Source: Leucobacter ruminantium (lineage in GTDB: Bacteria > Actinomycetota > Actinomycetes > Actinomycetales > Microbacteriaceae). From it: 64,000 nucleotides of DNA. Location: contig NZ_JAGDYL010000006.1 in assembly GCF_017565705.1 (NCBI RefSeq), positions 1 to 64,000 of the forward strand, in the 5' to 3' direction. The position numbers and the translations under genes were made by a program. This document shows, in pieces, positions 7,588 to 14,884 of the stretch (the stretch's first letter is position 1; each line of letters opens with the position of its first letter). Under the pieces are notes generated by a model. The model saw only the letters and a list, made by a program, of their open reading frames with translations, had not been told where the DNA came from and made no database searches.

Positions 7588-8190
7588 TCAGCTCACCCCC
7601 TTGAGCGCGCGGTACTGCACGCTGGAGTCGCGCTGCGCATCACGCTGCATCGCCTTCAGGAGCGCCTCAAGCACGCGCCCGACGCGGTTCACGGCGTCGA
7701 CCGGCACAGCCTCGCCGCTGTTCGCGAGCTTCACTATCTGGTTCCAGTTGTTGCCGATGCGCTGCAGCTGGAACGTCTGCTCGGCGTAGCGCTTCGACAC
7801 GTCCTGCAGCGACTCGCGCAGCGCCACGAGAGCAGCAGAGTCCTCGTGCAAAGCGACGCTGCGGCGGTGCGACATGCGCTTCGCGAGCACGTCGTCGACT
7901 TTATCCACCGAGCCCGACGCGAGCGCCTCGTGCACACTCGTCACCGACGCGCGCAACGCGTCGGAACGGCTCCCTCCGAGCTGCTCGCGCACCTCGTCGA
8001 GAGCCGCGAGCTCCTCGGTTGACAGCCTGACGGCGACGACCTCGCGAGCTGCACTGGTCGCCGCGCTGCGCGCGTCGGCTGGCGCACCCTTCGCTCCGCT
8101 CGGGCCCGCCTGAGCGGTGTCGGACGCCTGCGCTGCCGCTGCGACATCCTCGCCAAACGTCGGGCGCTCTTTGCTCTTCTCTTCGTTCAT
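7588..8190 (-). CDS. mobC: MobC-like relaxosome accessory protein
   Basis: A 200-residue partner of the relaxase. Residues 54-85 read like a ribbon-helix-helix DNA-binding segment (VVAVRLSTEELAALDEV and GGSRSDALR). The C-terminal part has the MobC signature QLQRIGNNWNQIVKLANSGE at 141-160. MobC proteins bind near oriT and help open the nick region. The gene starts 17 bp from a large inverted repeat (8207-8291), the likely oriT, and ends 1 bp before the relaxase start. The alanine-rich N-terminus (1-50) is probably disordered. The first ATG, at 8190, is used. Confidence 0.88.
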   Translation of the reverse strand: MNEEKSKERPTFGEDVAAAAQASDTAQAGPSGAKGAPADARSAATSAAREVVAVRLSTEELAALDEVREQLGGSRSDALRASVTSVHEALASGSVDKVDDVLAKRMSHRRSVALHEDSAALVALRESLQDVSKRYAEQTFQLQRIGNNWNQIVKLANSGEAVPVDAVNRVGRVLEALLKAMQRDAQRDSSVQYRALKGVS

Positions 8191-8206
8191 CGCCTGCGCC
8201 CTCCGA

Positions 8207-8291
8207 GTGCTTAGTCACCTGCACTGTCACCCCGGACGCCTGCTACTTCGTACGCAGGCGCCTCGGGGATCCATTTTAGGTGACTAAGCAC
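8207..8291. other. candidate origin of transfer (oriT)
   Basis: A perfect 14-bp inverted repeat, GTGCTTAGTCACCT (8207-8220) and AGGTGACTAAGCAC (8278-8291), encloses a second nested pair: CCCCG and CGCCTGC on the left, GCAGGCG and CGGGG on the right, around a TACTTCGTAC loop. It lies directly upstream of mobC and the relaxase, the usual place for oriT of mobilization modules. The whole can fold into a long cruciform. An operator or attenuator for the mob operon is the alternative. No nick site can be assigned by eye. Confidence 0.6.
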
Positions 8292-8818
8292 TGGCAAGCA
8301 ACCTGACCGTTTACGTTCTTCGCTGCGCTCGAACTCAACAGTCAGGCCGGTCGTGTCTGTCTCGCTCACGCTCGACATCCACTTCCTTTGCTTGCGGGAA
8401 GGCTGCGCCCTCCTCGACCACCTGCTCACCTCGCGCTCTCGGAACCTGTACGGTTCCTCGATCGCGACGTGGTCATGCCGACCCTCGCGGCTCGTCATGA
8501 CACGCTCGCCGCACCGTGCTGCGCACGTCGCGGCTCGCTGAGCAGCGCACGTCTGCGCACCCTGACACGGGTGCTGCAGAACACACGCTGTCTCGCGTCA
8601 CGCGTGACGCTCGCGCGGTGCTCTGCGATCGCCCTGCGGTACCCGCTGACCGACGCAGACCACCACCCCGCACGAGGGAGGGGACCTCCCGTCGTGCGGG
8701 GGCATAGCCCCCGCCGGGTGGGGATGTGAGAAGGGTGTGAGCACGCACGCGCACACACGCAGCACACGCCAGCAGCACCACCCGTGCGGGAGGTGCGACA
8801 CCACGAGGAGACACCCAC
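8292..8818. other. intergenic region with overlapping hairpins
   Basis: No convincing gene is seen in this 527-bp gap between oriT and the small-gene operon. At 8666-8701 there is a long hairpin (arm CCCCGCACGAGGGAGG, one bulge). A second hairpin, GGGGGC-ata-GCCCCC, at 8697-8711 shares bases with the right arm of the first, so the two are mutually exclusive, as in attenuators. Both precede the operon starting at 8819. Confidence 0.5.
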
Positions 8819-9031
8819 ATGAGCACCAGCACGAGCAACGAAACGAGCAGCGGCAACACCCGCGAAGCGGCGATGCGCAGGCACCCCAGCTACCAAGCAA
8901 AACAGCACGAAGAGCCCGAGCAGGGACAGCACGATGACGAGGTCTACGAGGAAGGCGCGAGACGCGCCGCGCAGGCCTCGGAGCGGGAGCGGAGAGGTGG
9001 CACCGACCTCGCGCGCGAGGCAGCTTCATGA
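8819..9031 (+). CDS. small charged protein, first gene of a small-gene operon
   Basis: A 70-residue hydrophilic protein with no recognised family. It is rich in Glu, Arg, Ser and Gln and probably largely disordered (STSTSNETSSGN at the start, then a charged helix). The RBS-like GAGGAG lies about 9 nt before the ATG. Its TGA stop overlaps the next ATG (ATGA), indicating coupled translation. The dispersed hairpin repeat at 8976-8997 encodes its SERERR stretch. It may be a small accessory protein of the element; a chance frame cannot be fully excluded, but RBS and coupling support it. Confidence 0.55.
   Translation: MSTSTSNETSSGNTREAAMRRHPSYQAKQHEEPEQGQHDDEVYEEGARRAAQASERERRGGTDLAREAAS
8976..8997 (+). 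repeat. dispersed stem-loop repeat, copy C
   Basis: Short stem CCTC/GAGG around loop GGAGCGGGAGCGGA (8980-8993). Inside the 70-residue gene. Confidence 0.65.
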
Positions 9032-9222
9032 GTGAACCAGACGACGCTCTGCCCGCCCAACCATCACCGCCCGCGCACCAGCCCGGCCGCGCGATCGCGA
9101 TCAGCCAGGGGCGGAACTACTCGATCACCTACCCGGTTGGGCACCCGCTCTACGGCTCTGTCGGCTTCGACATCGACGCGGCCCTCGACGACCAGTACAA
9201 CGAGCAGGATGAGCCCTCATGA
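9028..9222 (+). CDS. small protein of unknown function
   Basis: A 64-residue protein with a proline-rich N-terminus and a C-terminal part ending in an acidic tail (AALDDQYNEQDEPS). The middle (ISQGRNYSITYPVGHP) looks like short beta strands. It starts inside the stop of the previous gene and its own stop overlaps the next start, so it sits in the middle of a three-gene coupled unit. No family is recognised. Confidence 0.55.
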   Translation: MSEPDDALPAQPSPPAHQPGRAIAISQGRNYSITYPVGHPLYGSVGFDIDAALDDQYNEQDEPS

Positions 9223-9362
9223 GCAGCATGAACACCCCGCCCATCTCGGCGGCGCCTGAGATCGAGCCCGAAGACACGCCGATCACGATCGACGACCTCG
9301 ACTGGGACGCCTGCGGCATCAGCCACGAGACGGGCGAGTTCATGTGGGGCAACGGAGACTAA
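9219..9362 (+). CDS. very small acidic protein (47 residues)
   Basis: A 47-residue reading frame starting at an ATG that overlaps the previous stop (ATGA) and ending at TAA. It is acidic (EIEPEDTPITIDDLDWDA) and ends in GEFMWGNGD. The DNA around its start is partly duplicated at the start of the 9445 gene. The coupling suggests it is translated; no function can be given. Confidence 0.5.
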   Translation: MSSMNTPPISAAPEIEPEDTPITIDDLDWDACGISHETGEFMWGNGD

Positions 9363-9444
9363 CCCGCCCGCATGCGGATCTGCTCGTGAGCCCCTCCCAG
9401 AGGACGCGGATCGACGACCAAGACAACGAGCAGGAGGACCGCTC

Positions 9445-9777
9445 ATGAGCGACGAGAATACTCCGCCTCTCTCGGCGACGGAGCGGGAGCGGAGGCGCCG
9501 GGCGGTACGAATAGTGCGCGGCAGCCATGCGCTCGACGGGTTCTACCCCGACGAGGAGGAACTCGCCGAGGACGAGGAGTACATCAATGGCACAGCGACC
9601 CTCGACGAGCTGATCGAGCGGGCGAAGGAGAAGTACGGCACCCACTCGGGCCCAGAGGGACAACAGAAGAGCCGTGGACGAGCGAAGACACCGCTGCTGG
9701 TAGCAGGGGCGCTCGCCCTCGCCTGCGTCCCGGGGCTGCTCGCCGGCCTCGTCTGGCGGCTCTGGCTCGCGCACTGA
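9445..9777 (+). CDS. small membrane-anchored protein
   Basis: A 110-residue protein with a charged cytoplasmic part and one C-terminal membrane segment (about residues 84-106, LLVAGALALACVPGLLAG), like a tail-anchored protein. The N-terminus has ATERERRRRAVR, encoded by one of the dispersed hairpin repeats (9473-9500). Its RBS GGAGG is about 7 nt before the ATG. The leader and first codons (9411-9450) closely resemble 9185-9224 in front of the 47-residue gene, suggesting a local duplication of gene starts. Function unknown. Confidence 0.65.
   Translation: MSDENTPPLSATERERRRRAVRIVRGSHALDGFYPDEEELAEDEEYINGTATLDELIERAKEKYGTHSGPEGQQKSRGRAKTPLLVAGALALACVPGLLAGLVWRLWLAH
9473..9500 (+). repeat. dispersed stem-loop repeat, copy D
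   Basis: Stem CGGCGAC/GGCGCCG (six of seven pairs) around loop GGAGCGGGAGCGGA (9480-9493). Inside the tail-anchored protein gene. Confidence 0.75.
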
Positions 9778-9806
9778 GACTCAGCCCGCTACGACCGATC
9801 ATGAAT

Positions 9807-9834
9807 GCCCCTCGGAGCGGCAGCAGAGAGGGGC
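9807..9834 (+). repeat. dispersed stem-loop repeat, copy E (variant loop)
   Basis: Perfect 7-bp stem GCCCCTC/GAGGGGC around GGAGCGGCAGCAGA (9814-9827), two changes from the consensus loop. Intergenic. Confidence 0.75.
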
Positions 9835-9920
9835 GGGCAGAAGAGCGACCAAGACAGCCGCAAGAGCGCTCTGCGAGGACCACCACGAAACAAAGCCCGA
9901 GGACCACGTCCTGACCCCTT

Positions 9921-9946
9921 GGCGGCGGAGCGGGAGCGGAGCCGCT
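9921..9946 (+). repeat. dispersed stem-loop repeat, copy F
   Basis: Stem GGCGGC/GCCGCT (five pairs plus one G-U) around loop GGAGCGGGAGCGGA (9927-9940). Intergenic. Confidence 0.75.
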
Positions 9947-10000
9947 GCGTGGTCCTCCTGACCCGTCGCGAAAGAACCGGCGTGGTCCTCGCTGCGCTTT

Positions 10001-10030
10001 CCGACCCCGCAGCGGGAGCGGAGGGGGCGG
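10001..10030 (+). repeat. dispersed stem-loop repeat, copy G
   Basis: Stem CCGACCCC/GGGGGCGG (seven of eight pairs) around loop GCAGCGGGAGCGGA (10009-10022). Intergenic. Confidence 0.75.
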
Positions 10031-10091
10031 TGATGAGCGCATCGCGCGCACAGAAGAACAGCAACACCAAGCACAGAGAGAAAAGAGCACC

Positions 10092-10658
10092 ATGACTAAA
10101 ACCAGCAAGACCCCCGACGGCAAAGCAGCAAGCCCCGACTGGGCCGTCGTCTCCTCGGCGACGGTCTACGACCTCAGCTACACGGACAATCGTGGCTCCC
10201 GGCAGCTCCTGCTGATCGGCTACGACAAGCCGCACGCCATCCACGCGGCGCTGGCGCACCTGCGAGGGATCAACGGCCCTCGCGGCTACGCGAAGCGCAC
10301 CCGCAGCGGCTGGATCACCCGCAACGACCCGCGCAGGCACGAGAGGCACAGCCACCGCGGTGTCAACACGCTGATGCTCGTGCACGGCTCGGAGGGCGAC
10401 CCCTCTGGGGCGCGCCCAGGAATCAGCGTCGAGAAGCACGCAGTGCTGCGCGAGCGACGGGCCGACGGCATCACGACTAGCCGCGAGTTCGAGGCCCGCT
10501 TCGCCATAGTCCCGGAAGAGAACATCTTCTTCCCGGAGGAGACCGAGGACAACCCCTCAGGGATCGTGCGCGTCTCGTTCGACGAGCAGCGCGCGAGGAA
10601 GGCGCGCCACCTGGAGCCGCAGCCGACGATCCATGTACTGAGTACCCCCGGAGCATGA
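10092..10658 (+). CDS. hypothetical protein
   Basis: A 188-residue soluble protein that I do not recognise. The first part reads as a compact alpha/beta fold (TVYDLSYTDNRGSRQLLLIGYDKPHAIHAALAHL, given here only by its core: YDLSYTD, LLLIGYDKP, AIHAALAHL). A basic stretch (about 68-90) and a C-terminal region with acidic and hydrophobic residues follow. No membrane segment or signal peptide is seen. It sits 98 bp before the VbhA-like gene and likely shares its transcript, which ends at the terminator at 11177. Confidence 0.65.
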   Translation: MTKTSKTPDGKAASPDWAVVSSATVYDLSYTDNRGSRQLLLIGYDKPHAIHAALAHLRGINGPRGYAKRTRSGWITRNDPRRHERHSHRGVNTLMLVHGSEGDPSGARPGISVEKHAVLRERRADGITTSREFEARFAIVPEENIFFPEETEDNPSGIVRVSFDEQRARKARHLEPQPTIHVLSTPGA

Positions 10659-10756
10659 GGCGTGTGCTGTGCTTGCTGGTGCCAGCAAGCACAGCACAGC
10701 GTCGCACTACAGGCACTGGTGCATTGCACGAAACGACAAGAGAAGGAGACCGCGCC

Positions 10757-11146
10757 ATGGCCGAGGACGACGAGAGCAGGAGCGCTCCCGCGACCCCGAT
10801 AACAGAGGCAGGAGTCGACGCCCGCCTCGCCGCCGCCGACGGCGTCCTCGGCGCTGGCGGTCACAAAGTCACCGACCCCGTCGCGCGGGAGATCGTCCGC
10901 CGCAAGATCCGCGGCGAGATCAGCAGCGAGGAAGCAGACCGGCTTATCCTCGCGCACTGCGGCGTCACGCCTTGGGCGCAGCACACTCGCGAGTGCCGCT
11001 TCTTCAAGCCGAGAGCGATGCTGTCGGCTGCTCCCATGCAGGGCGATCAGAGCGAGCAGGACGACCACCACTCAGAGCCGCTCTTCGCCGGCCCGGAGCT
11101 CCAGGCGATGTACGACGCAGCTGAGCCGTCGCCAGGCGGCGACTGA
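10757..11146 (+). CDS. VbhA-like antitoxin-domain protein
   Basis: A 129-residue protein. Residues about 20-72 match the pattern of VbhA-type antitoxins that inhibit Fic-domain AMP-transferases: an alanine-rich helix, GGHKVTDPVAREIVRRKIRG and then EISSEEADRLILAHCG. The Fic toxin, with its HPFxxGNGR motif, is not seen anywhere in the window, so this looks like an orphan or solo antitoxin, perhaps anti-Fic protection or a regulator. I chose the ATG at 10757 because AAGGAG lies 9 nt upstream; an upstream GTG-type extension has no RBS. The protein ends in a flexible acidic tail. The family call rests on pattern recognition only. Confidence 0.55.
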   Translation: MAEDDESRSAPATPITEAGVDARLAAADGVLGAGGHKVTDPVAREIVRRKIRGEISSEEADRLILAHCGVTPWAQHTRECRFFKPRAMLSAAPMQGDQSEQDDHHSEPLFAGPELQAMYDAAEPSPGGD

Positions 11147-11176
11147 CCGCGGCCTCGGAGAAGCTAGAGACAAACA

Positions 11177-11214
11177 AGTGACCCCGAGGCATCGCACCTC
11201 GGGGTCACTGTTTT
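11177..11214. terminator. bidirectional intrinsic terminator
   Basis: A perfect 13-bp stem (11177-11189 with 11197-11209, arm AGTGACCCCGAGG) is followed by GTTTTC. It separates the plus-strand operon ending at 11146 from the convergent minus-strand gene ending at 11239. Confidence 0.85.
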
Positions 11215-11238
11215 CATGCGGGTCTGCACGCGTGGAGC

Positions 11239-11601
11239 TCACAGCCCGAGCGCCCGCCGGAGCTCGGCGATCCTCTTCGCCTCGCCGAGGTCTCCCGGGC
11301 TCTCCACGATGTTGTGCAGGCGGTACAGGTCCTCGACGAGCCGGGAGCGGCGCTCCTCGCGCTTCGCGGTCACCCTGGCCTGCAGGGTCTCGACCTGAGC
11401 GAGAGCGCGCTCCAGGCGCTCTTCCTCGGTGAGGGCACGCTTGCTCGTGCGTCGCCTCGTGCTCGGCTGGGCAGGGGGAAGCACAGCAGCAGGCGCAGCA
11501 ACATCCTGCGCGAGCTCCTCCGCCTCGGAGAAATCCTCGTCCTGCTCGTGGTCGGTGCTCTTCTGGTCCTCGGCGTCCAGCGCCGCGTAGTCGAAGCTCA
11601 T
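11239..11601 (-). CDS. coiled-coil protein of unknown function
   Basis: A 120-residue protein with an acidic N-terminus (residues 1-35), a proline/alanine linker and a strongly charged coiled coil from about residue 52 (ALTEEERLERALAQVETL and onward), ending in a small helix (AKRIAELRRALGL). Such proteins occur in mobilization and replication clusters as accessory factors, but I do not recognise a family. It is the last gene of the minus-strand run that begins with the excisionase and helicase-primase. Confidence 0.6.
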   Translation of the reverse strand: MSFDYAALDAEDQKSTDHEQDEDFSEAEELAQDVAAPAAVLPPAQPSTRRRTSKRALTEEERLERALAQVETLQARVTAKREERRSRLVEDLYRLHNIVESPGDLGEAKRIAELRRALGL

Positions 11602-11676
11602 GATGTCGTCTCTCCTTCAGGTAGTTGGTCTAGTCGTGCTCGTGAGAGCTCGGTTGGTGTGGTGGTTTGGTTGTGC

Positions 11677-11877
11677 TCAATCCTCGTGCGCAGCGGGAGC
11701 GGAGGACGAGGGGCGGGCAGGACGGGCAGAGGCGGCAGCTGCGCGCCGCTCCAGGCGCTCGGCGGCGCGCAGGTGGCCGCCCTGGGCGGCCCAGAAGTAC
11801 AGCGCGGCACTGAAGCAGCCCAGCGCGCCCAGGCTCAGCACGGTGATCACCAGCAGGAAGACAGTGCGCTCGTCCAT
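11677..11877 (-). CDS. small single-span membrane protein
   Basis: A 66-residue protein with one hydrophobic segment near the N-terminus (VFLLVITVLSLGALGCFSAA) and a basic, alanine-rich tail. I chose the ATG at 11877; a GTG one codon upstream is also possible. Its ATG overlaps the stop of the 24-codon frame before it (TGATG). One dispersed hairpin repeat (11682-11711) lies in its 3' part. No family recognised. Confidence 0.55.
   Translation of the reverse strand: MDERTVFLLVITVLSLGALGCFSAALYFWAAQGGHLRAAERLERRAAAASARPARPSSSAPAAHED
11682..11711 (+). repeat. dispersed stem-loop repeat, copy H
   Basis: Stem CCTCGTGC/GGACGAGG (seven of eight pairs) around loop GCAGCGGGAGCGGA (11690-11703). In the 3' part of a small minus-strand membrane protein gene. 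Confidence 0.8.
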
Positions 11878-11951
11878 CACAGGCTCCTCTCGTCGTCGGG
11901 GCGGAGCTTCGCGCGGACGGCGAGACTCTCGTGGTCGGTGTTCTCAGTCAT
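11877..11951 (-). CDS. 24-residue upstream ORF (possible leader)
   Basis: A 24-codon frame (starting MTENTDHESLAV) whose stop overlaps the ATG of the small membrane protein. A purine-rich stretch lies upstream, but no clear Shine-Dalgarno sequence is seen. It may be a coupled small gene or leader. Evidence is only overlap and position. Confidence 0.35.
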   Translation of the reverse strand: MTENTDHESLAVRAKLRPDDERSL

Positions 11952-12003
11952 GATGTTCTCTCTCTCTTTTTCTTGTTGCTGGTGAGGTCGGGAGCAGGTG
12001 CCC

Positions 12004-14151
12004 CTACCCGGTCGGCGACAGCAGCTCGTCGAGGTCTGCCCGCGCTGCGACGACCGCGAGGGCGATGCTCTCGGCGCGAGCGATCTCGGTCGGGTCGTAC
12101 GCGCGCTGCGGCGCGGCGCCGCACGAGCACGAGGAGCCGATGCGCATGATCCGGGCGTGCTCGGGCACATGAGCAGGATCGGCGACGCCCTCGCCCTCCA
12201 CCGCGCGCTTCTCCCAGAGAGCCTCCTCGTCTGCAGCGAGGCGCTCGCAGCGGATGAGATGCGCCTCGGCCGCGGCGACCACGGGGTCGGCAGCAGGAGC
12301 GAGCGCGTGGGCCGGCGAGACAGCAGCAGTGAGCGGAGCAGCACGGTCCCGGTACAGCACGTTGCGGAACTGCATGCCCTTCGGGAAATCGCGCTTCCAC
12401 TTCTCGGGCATCTCGAATACGTTGCGGTGCTGGTACTCCACGACGAGCGGCTCCCGCCCCGCCATTCGCGTCGAGGCCTTCATCTTCTCGCCCTTGCCGA
12501 GGTCGACCCAGTCGCCCGGGCCGTCGGCGACGGCCGCCCTGATGCTGTCGTCGAACGACTTGCGGTCGACCATGTGGCCGCTCGGCTTGTTGCGCGCAAA
12601 CCAGCCCTTGTAGACCTCGAACAGGAACTCCAGCGGCAGGAGATCCCACACGAACTCGTCTCGGTGCTCGGCCCAGAACAGGCGCACCGGGTCGTTATCG
12701 TTCTTCGCCTCCAGCAGCAGGGCCGCCGAGACGGAGGTCTCGCTGTAACCGGTGAAGTCCATCTCCAGGGCCCGGCGCATGACGTACTGCAGCACCTCAG
12801 GGCGGTGCATGTAGTCGTCCTTGATGTACTTGCGCTCGCGGCCCTCGAAGCGGGCCGTGAGCGGGATCAGCAGCCAGCGGCGCCACATGCTCCCGCCGTG
12901 GTCGCCGAACTTCGGCAGCGCGTTCATGCAGTGGATCTGCGCTCCCTCGAATACCTCGTTGTAGGGCTTCTCGTACTTCGGGTTCACCAGGATCGGGTCC
13001 CGGGTGGCGAGGGACTTGATGATCTCGGCGTTCCTGACGAAGTCGTTCGTCGCGTTCTCGTCGGAGGCGATCAGCGACTTGCCGGAGATCAGGGGCAGAG
13101 TAGCGTCCTTCGCGAGGTTCGAGAGGCTCGCAGCGAGCGTCCTGGACTCCCCGGCGAGACCGGTCGCCAGAGCGACGATCGTGCCCTTGCCGTTATTGCC
13201 GTCCTTGTCGTAGAGCGCCACCGCCTTATTGGTTCGTATGTGCGGCTGCGCCACTGAAGCGAGGACCTCCCAGAGCTGGCCGTAGACCTCCTCGTCTCCA
13301 TCCGCGATCTCCATGAGACCCGAGTCGACGTCCCAGTCGGTGCCGTCGTCATCGTTGTGTATCACGGGGTTCTGCGCATCTGCCACATATGCGACGGGTG
13401 AGCGGGACAAGAACACGCGGTCCGGCGAGAACGGGTGCAGCTCACCCGTGGCGCGCTCGTAGTCGCCGTTCGCGACGGGGGCCCAGAGCGCGCTCGTCTC
13501 CCGCCTGATGCGCGGCGCGAGGCGACGCACCGCCGACTCGACGTCCTTCATGAAGCTCGCGCCCCCTGAAGAGTTGTACACGCCAGCCAGCGCGAAGACG
13601 TGCTCCACGTTCGGACTGTAGACGCCGTGCTCCGGGTCCCAGACAACGACGGGGTCGAGCTTGTCGGGACGGGCTCCGGGGGCGCGCGAGGCCAGGAGCC
13701 TGCGCACGCCGTGGAGGGAGACCAGGATGCGCGCGACCTGGTTGAACGTCAGCGTCTTCAGCAGCGGGGCCTGGTTCTTCTCGTTCGCGTCGGCCCTGGG
13801 GCTGACGCGAACGGCCCGGCCCGCGTTGAGGAGGCGCAGGTTCGCGTTCACCTGCTCCAGGAGTTCGCGCTCGATGTCCTGCGGGTGAGGGAGCGCTTCT
13901 CCGCGCGCTGCGGCCTCCAGGAGACCGTCCAGGTACACCGTGGTCACATTCTCGATGACCGAGTTCTGCGTATCGGCGTCCTTGCTCGGGGACGAGGAGA
14001 AAGTCGCTGCGACAACTGGCAGGAACGCCTCGGTTCCTGTAGTATTGATCTCAGCGCCGCCAAACGCTTTGGGAGCCCCTCGACTCGTGTCGGGGGCTTC
14101 TTCTTTTTCGGGCGGTGCTCCCGACTGGACGGGCACGGTCTGCTCGGTCAT
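12004..14151 (-). CDS. D5/P4-type DNA primase-helicase (replication protein)
   Basis: A 715-residue protein that should unwind, and possibly prime, DNA at the element's own origin. The superfamily 3 helicase core is visible: Walker A GNNGKGT at 318-324, an acidic Walker B-like segment LIASDEN at 360-366, a sensor NALPKFGDHGG at 410-420 and an arginine-finger candidate WRRW at 423-426. The N-terminal 300 residues, a region that is a primase-like domain in this family, show no motif I can assign with confidence. A C-terminal tail has a cluster CSCGAAP near 675. The gene is 1 bp downstream of the excisionase-like gene and about 700 bp from an iteron array, giving a self-contained replication module. 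Such helicase-primases are typical of integrative elements and P4-like satellites. Confidence 0.8.
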   Translation of the reverse strand: MTEQTVPVQSGAPPEKEEAPDTSRGAPKAFGGAEINTTGTEAFLPVVAATFSSSPSKDADTQNSVIENVTTVYLDGLLEAAARGEALPHPQDIERELLEQVNANLRLLNAGRAVRVSPRADANEKNQAPLLKTLTFNQVARILVSLHGVRRLLASRAPGARPDKLDPVVVWDPEHGVYSPNVEHVFALAGVYNSSGGASFMKDVESAVRRLAPRIRRETSALWAPVANGDYERATGELHPFSPDRVFLSRSPVAYVADAQNPVIHNDDDGTDWDVDSGLMEIADGDEEVYGQLWEVLASVAQPHIRTNKAVALYDKDGNNGKGTIVALATGLAGESRTLAASLSNLAKDATLPLISGKSLIASDENATNDFVRNAEIIKSLATRDPILVNPKYEKPYNEVFEGAQIHCMNALPKFGDHGGSMWRRWLLIPLTARFEGRERKYIKDDYMHRPEVLQYVMRRALEMDFTGYSETSVSAALLLEAKNDNDPVRLFWAEHRDEFVWDLLPLEFLFEVYKGWFARNKPSGHMVDRKSFDDSIRAAVADGPGDWVDLGKGEKMKASTRMAGREPLVVEYQHRNVFEMPEKWKRDFPKGMQFRNVLYRDRAAPLTAAVSPAHALAPAADPVVAAAEAHLIRCERLAADEEALWEKRAVEGEGVADPAHVPEHARIMRIGSSCSCGAAPQRAYDPTEIARAESIALAVVAARADLDELLSPTG

Positions 14152-14152
14152 C

Positions 14153-14503
14153 TCACTCGCCCCCGATCGTGATGAGGGCGTCTGCGAACGCCGAGAGCAC
14201 GACGTCGCGCTGCTCAGGTCGCAGCGGGGGAGCAGCCTCAGCCACGCGCTTCGCCCACAGGCGGAGGGTGGAGTCGTCCGCCGTTCGCGCGCCCGCGAGC
14301 ACAGGCGCCGGGCCGAAGAGCGCGTCGAGGTCTCCCGAGGACACGCGGTGCTTGCCGTTGACGATCTGGGACGGCAGCCTGCCGTCGGCGATCCTACGCA
14401 TCAGAGTGACGCGGGACACGCCCGTGTAGACGACTGCCTGGGTCAGGTCGAGGTGGTCCTCGCCGTCGCGGCCCACGAGCACTGTCCGATTACGCTCCGC
14501 CAT
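14153..14503 (-). CDS. MerR-like helix-turn-helix protein, excisionase candidate
   Basis: A 116-residue protein with a helix-turn-helix at residues 18-50: LTQAVVYTGVSRVTLMRRIA, then DGRLPSQIVNGKHRVS. This arrangement, ending in a short wing and a DLDALFG-like stretch, is seen in excisionases and MerR-type DNA-binding proteins. The C-terminal half (LRLWAKRVAEAAPPL onward) is helical and may serve dimerisation. It is the first gene of the minus-strand run and lies 1 bp from the helicase-primase gene. It could be the recombination directionality factor for the serine integrase or the replication regulator; the sequence does not decide between them. Confidence 0.65.
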   Translation of the reverse strand: MAERNRTVLVGRDGEDHLDLTQAVVYTGVSRVTLMRRIADGRLPSQIVNGKHRVSSGDLDALFGPAPVLAGARTADDSTLRLWAKRVAEAAPPLRPEQRDVVLSAFADALITIGGE

Positions 14504-14884
14504 GATGGCGGCCTCTCCGCAGAAGGGCGCGACGAGCGCTCACCGAGCGGTGAGTGCTTCAGTCGCCTGCCGGCTCCTGGGACCTGCCCTTGCGCCCTCC
14601 CGCTTGAGAGGATGTTCAGGGGTGTGCGATAAACGTGGGACTCGTGTTACGTCGGTGGGTAGTCACTTCCATTCCTCCGACGCCGCCGAAGCGGGGGCAT
14701 TGTTCTTCAGGTCTCTGTTGCCTCAAGCATATCTTGTGTCTACCTGACGCCGCAACCACAAGATGTAGTGTGTCGCGAGATTTTCCGTGGCGGTCCGGGC
14801 GGCGCTCCCGCTCGCCGTTGGGGAGGAGGATCCCTCCCTCCAGAGGGTGCTCGGCCTGGGTGGAGAGGGCGGTCGATCTACGGC
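14504..14884. other. intergenic region upstream of the replication operon
   Basis: No gene is seen. An inverted repeat ATCTTGTG (14731-14738) and CACAAGAT (14757-14764) could be an operator for the operon starting at 14503. The sequence 14691-14770 is relatively AT-rich and could hold its promoter. Confidence 0.4.

Larger units (their letters stand above)
9778..10091 (+). other. intergenic region carrying three stem-loop repeats
   Basis: This 314-bp gap holds three copies of the dispersed hairpin (9807-9834, 9921-9946, 10001-10030) and the word GAGGACCAC twice direct and twice inverted. An open frame (9805-10095) crosses it, but its codons simply follow the repeats and I do not call it a gene. 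A 20-codon frame starting at 10033 overlaps the next ATG and could be a leader. Confidence 0.5.

Noticed and set aside
5454-7604. Long open frame antisense to the relaxase
   Set aside because: It mirrors the relaxase codons on the other strand; no family features or RBS. The relaxase has clear motifs.
9805-10095. 96-residue gene between 9777 and 10092
   Set aside because: Its codons follow three hairpin repeats, and no RBS stands before its start.
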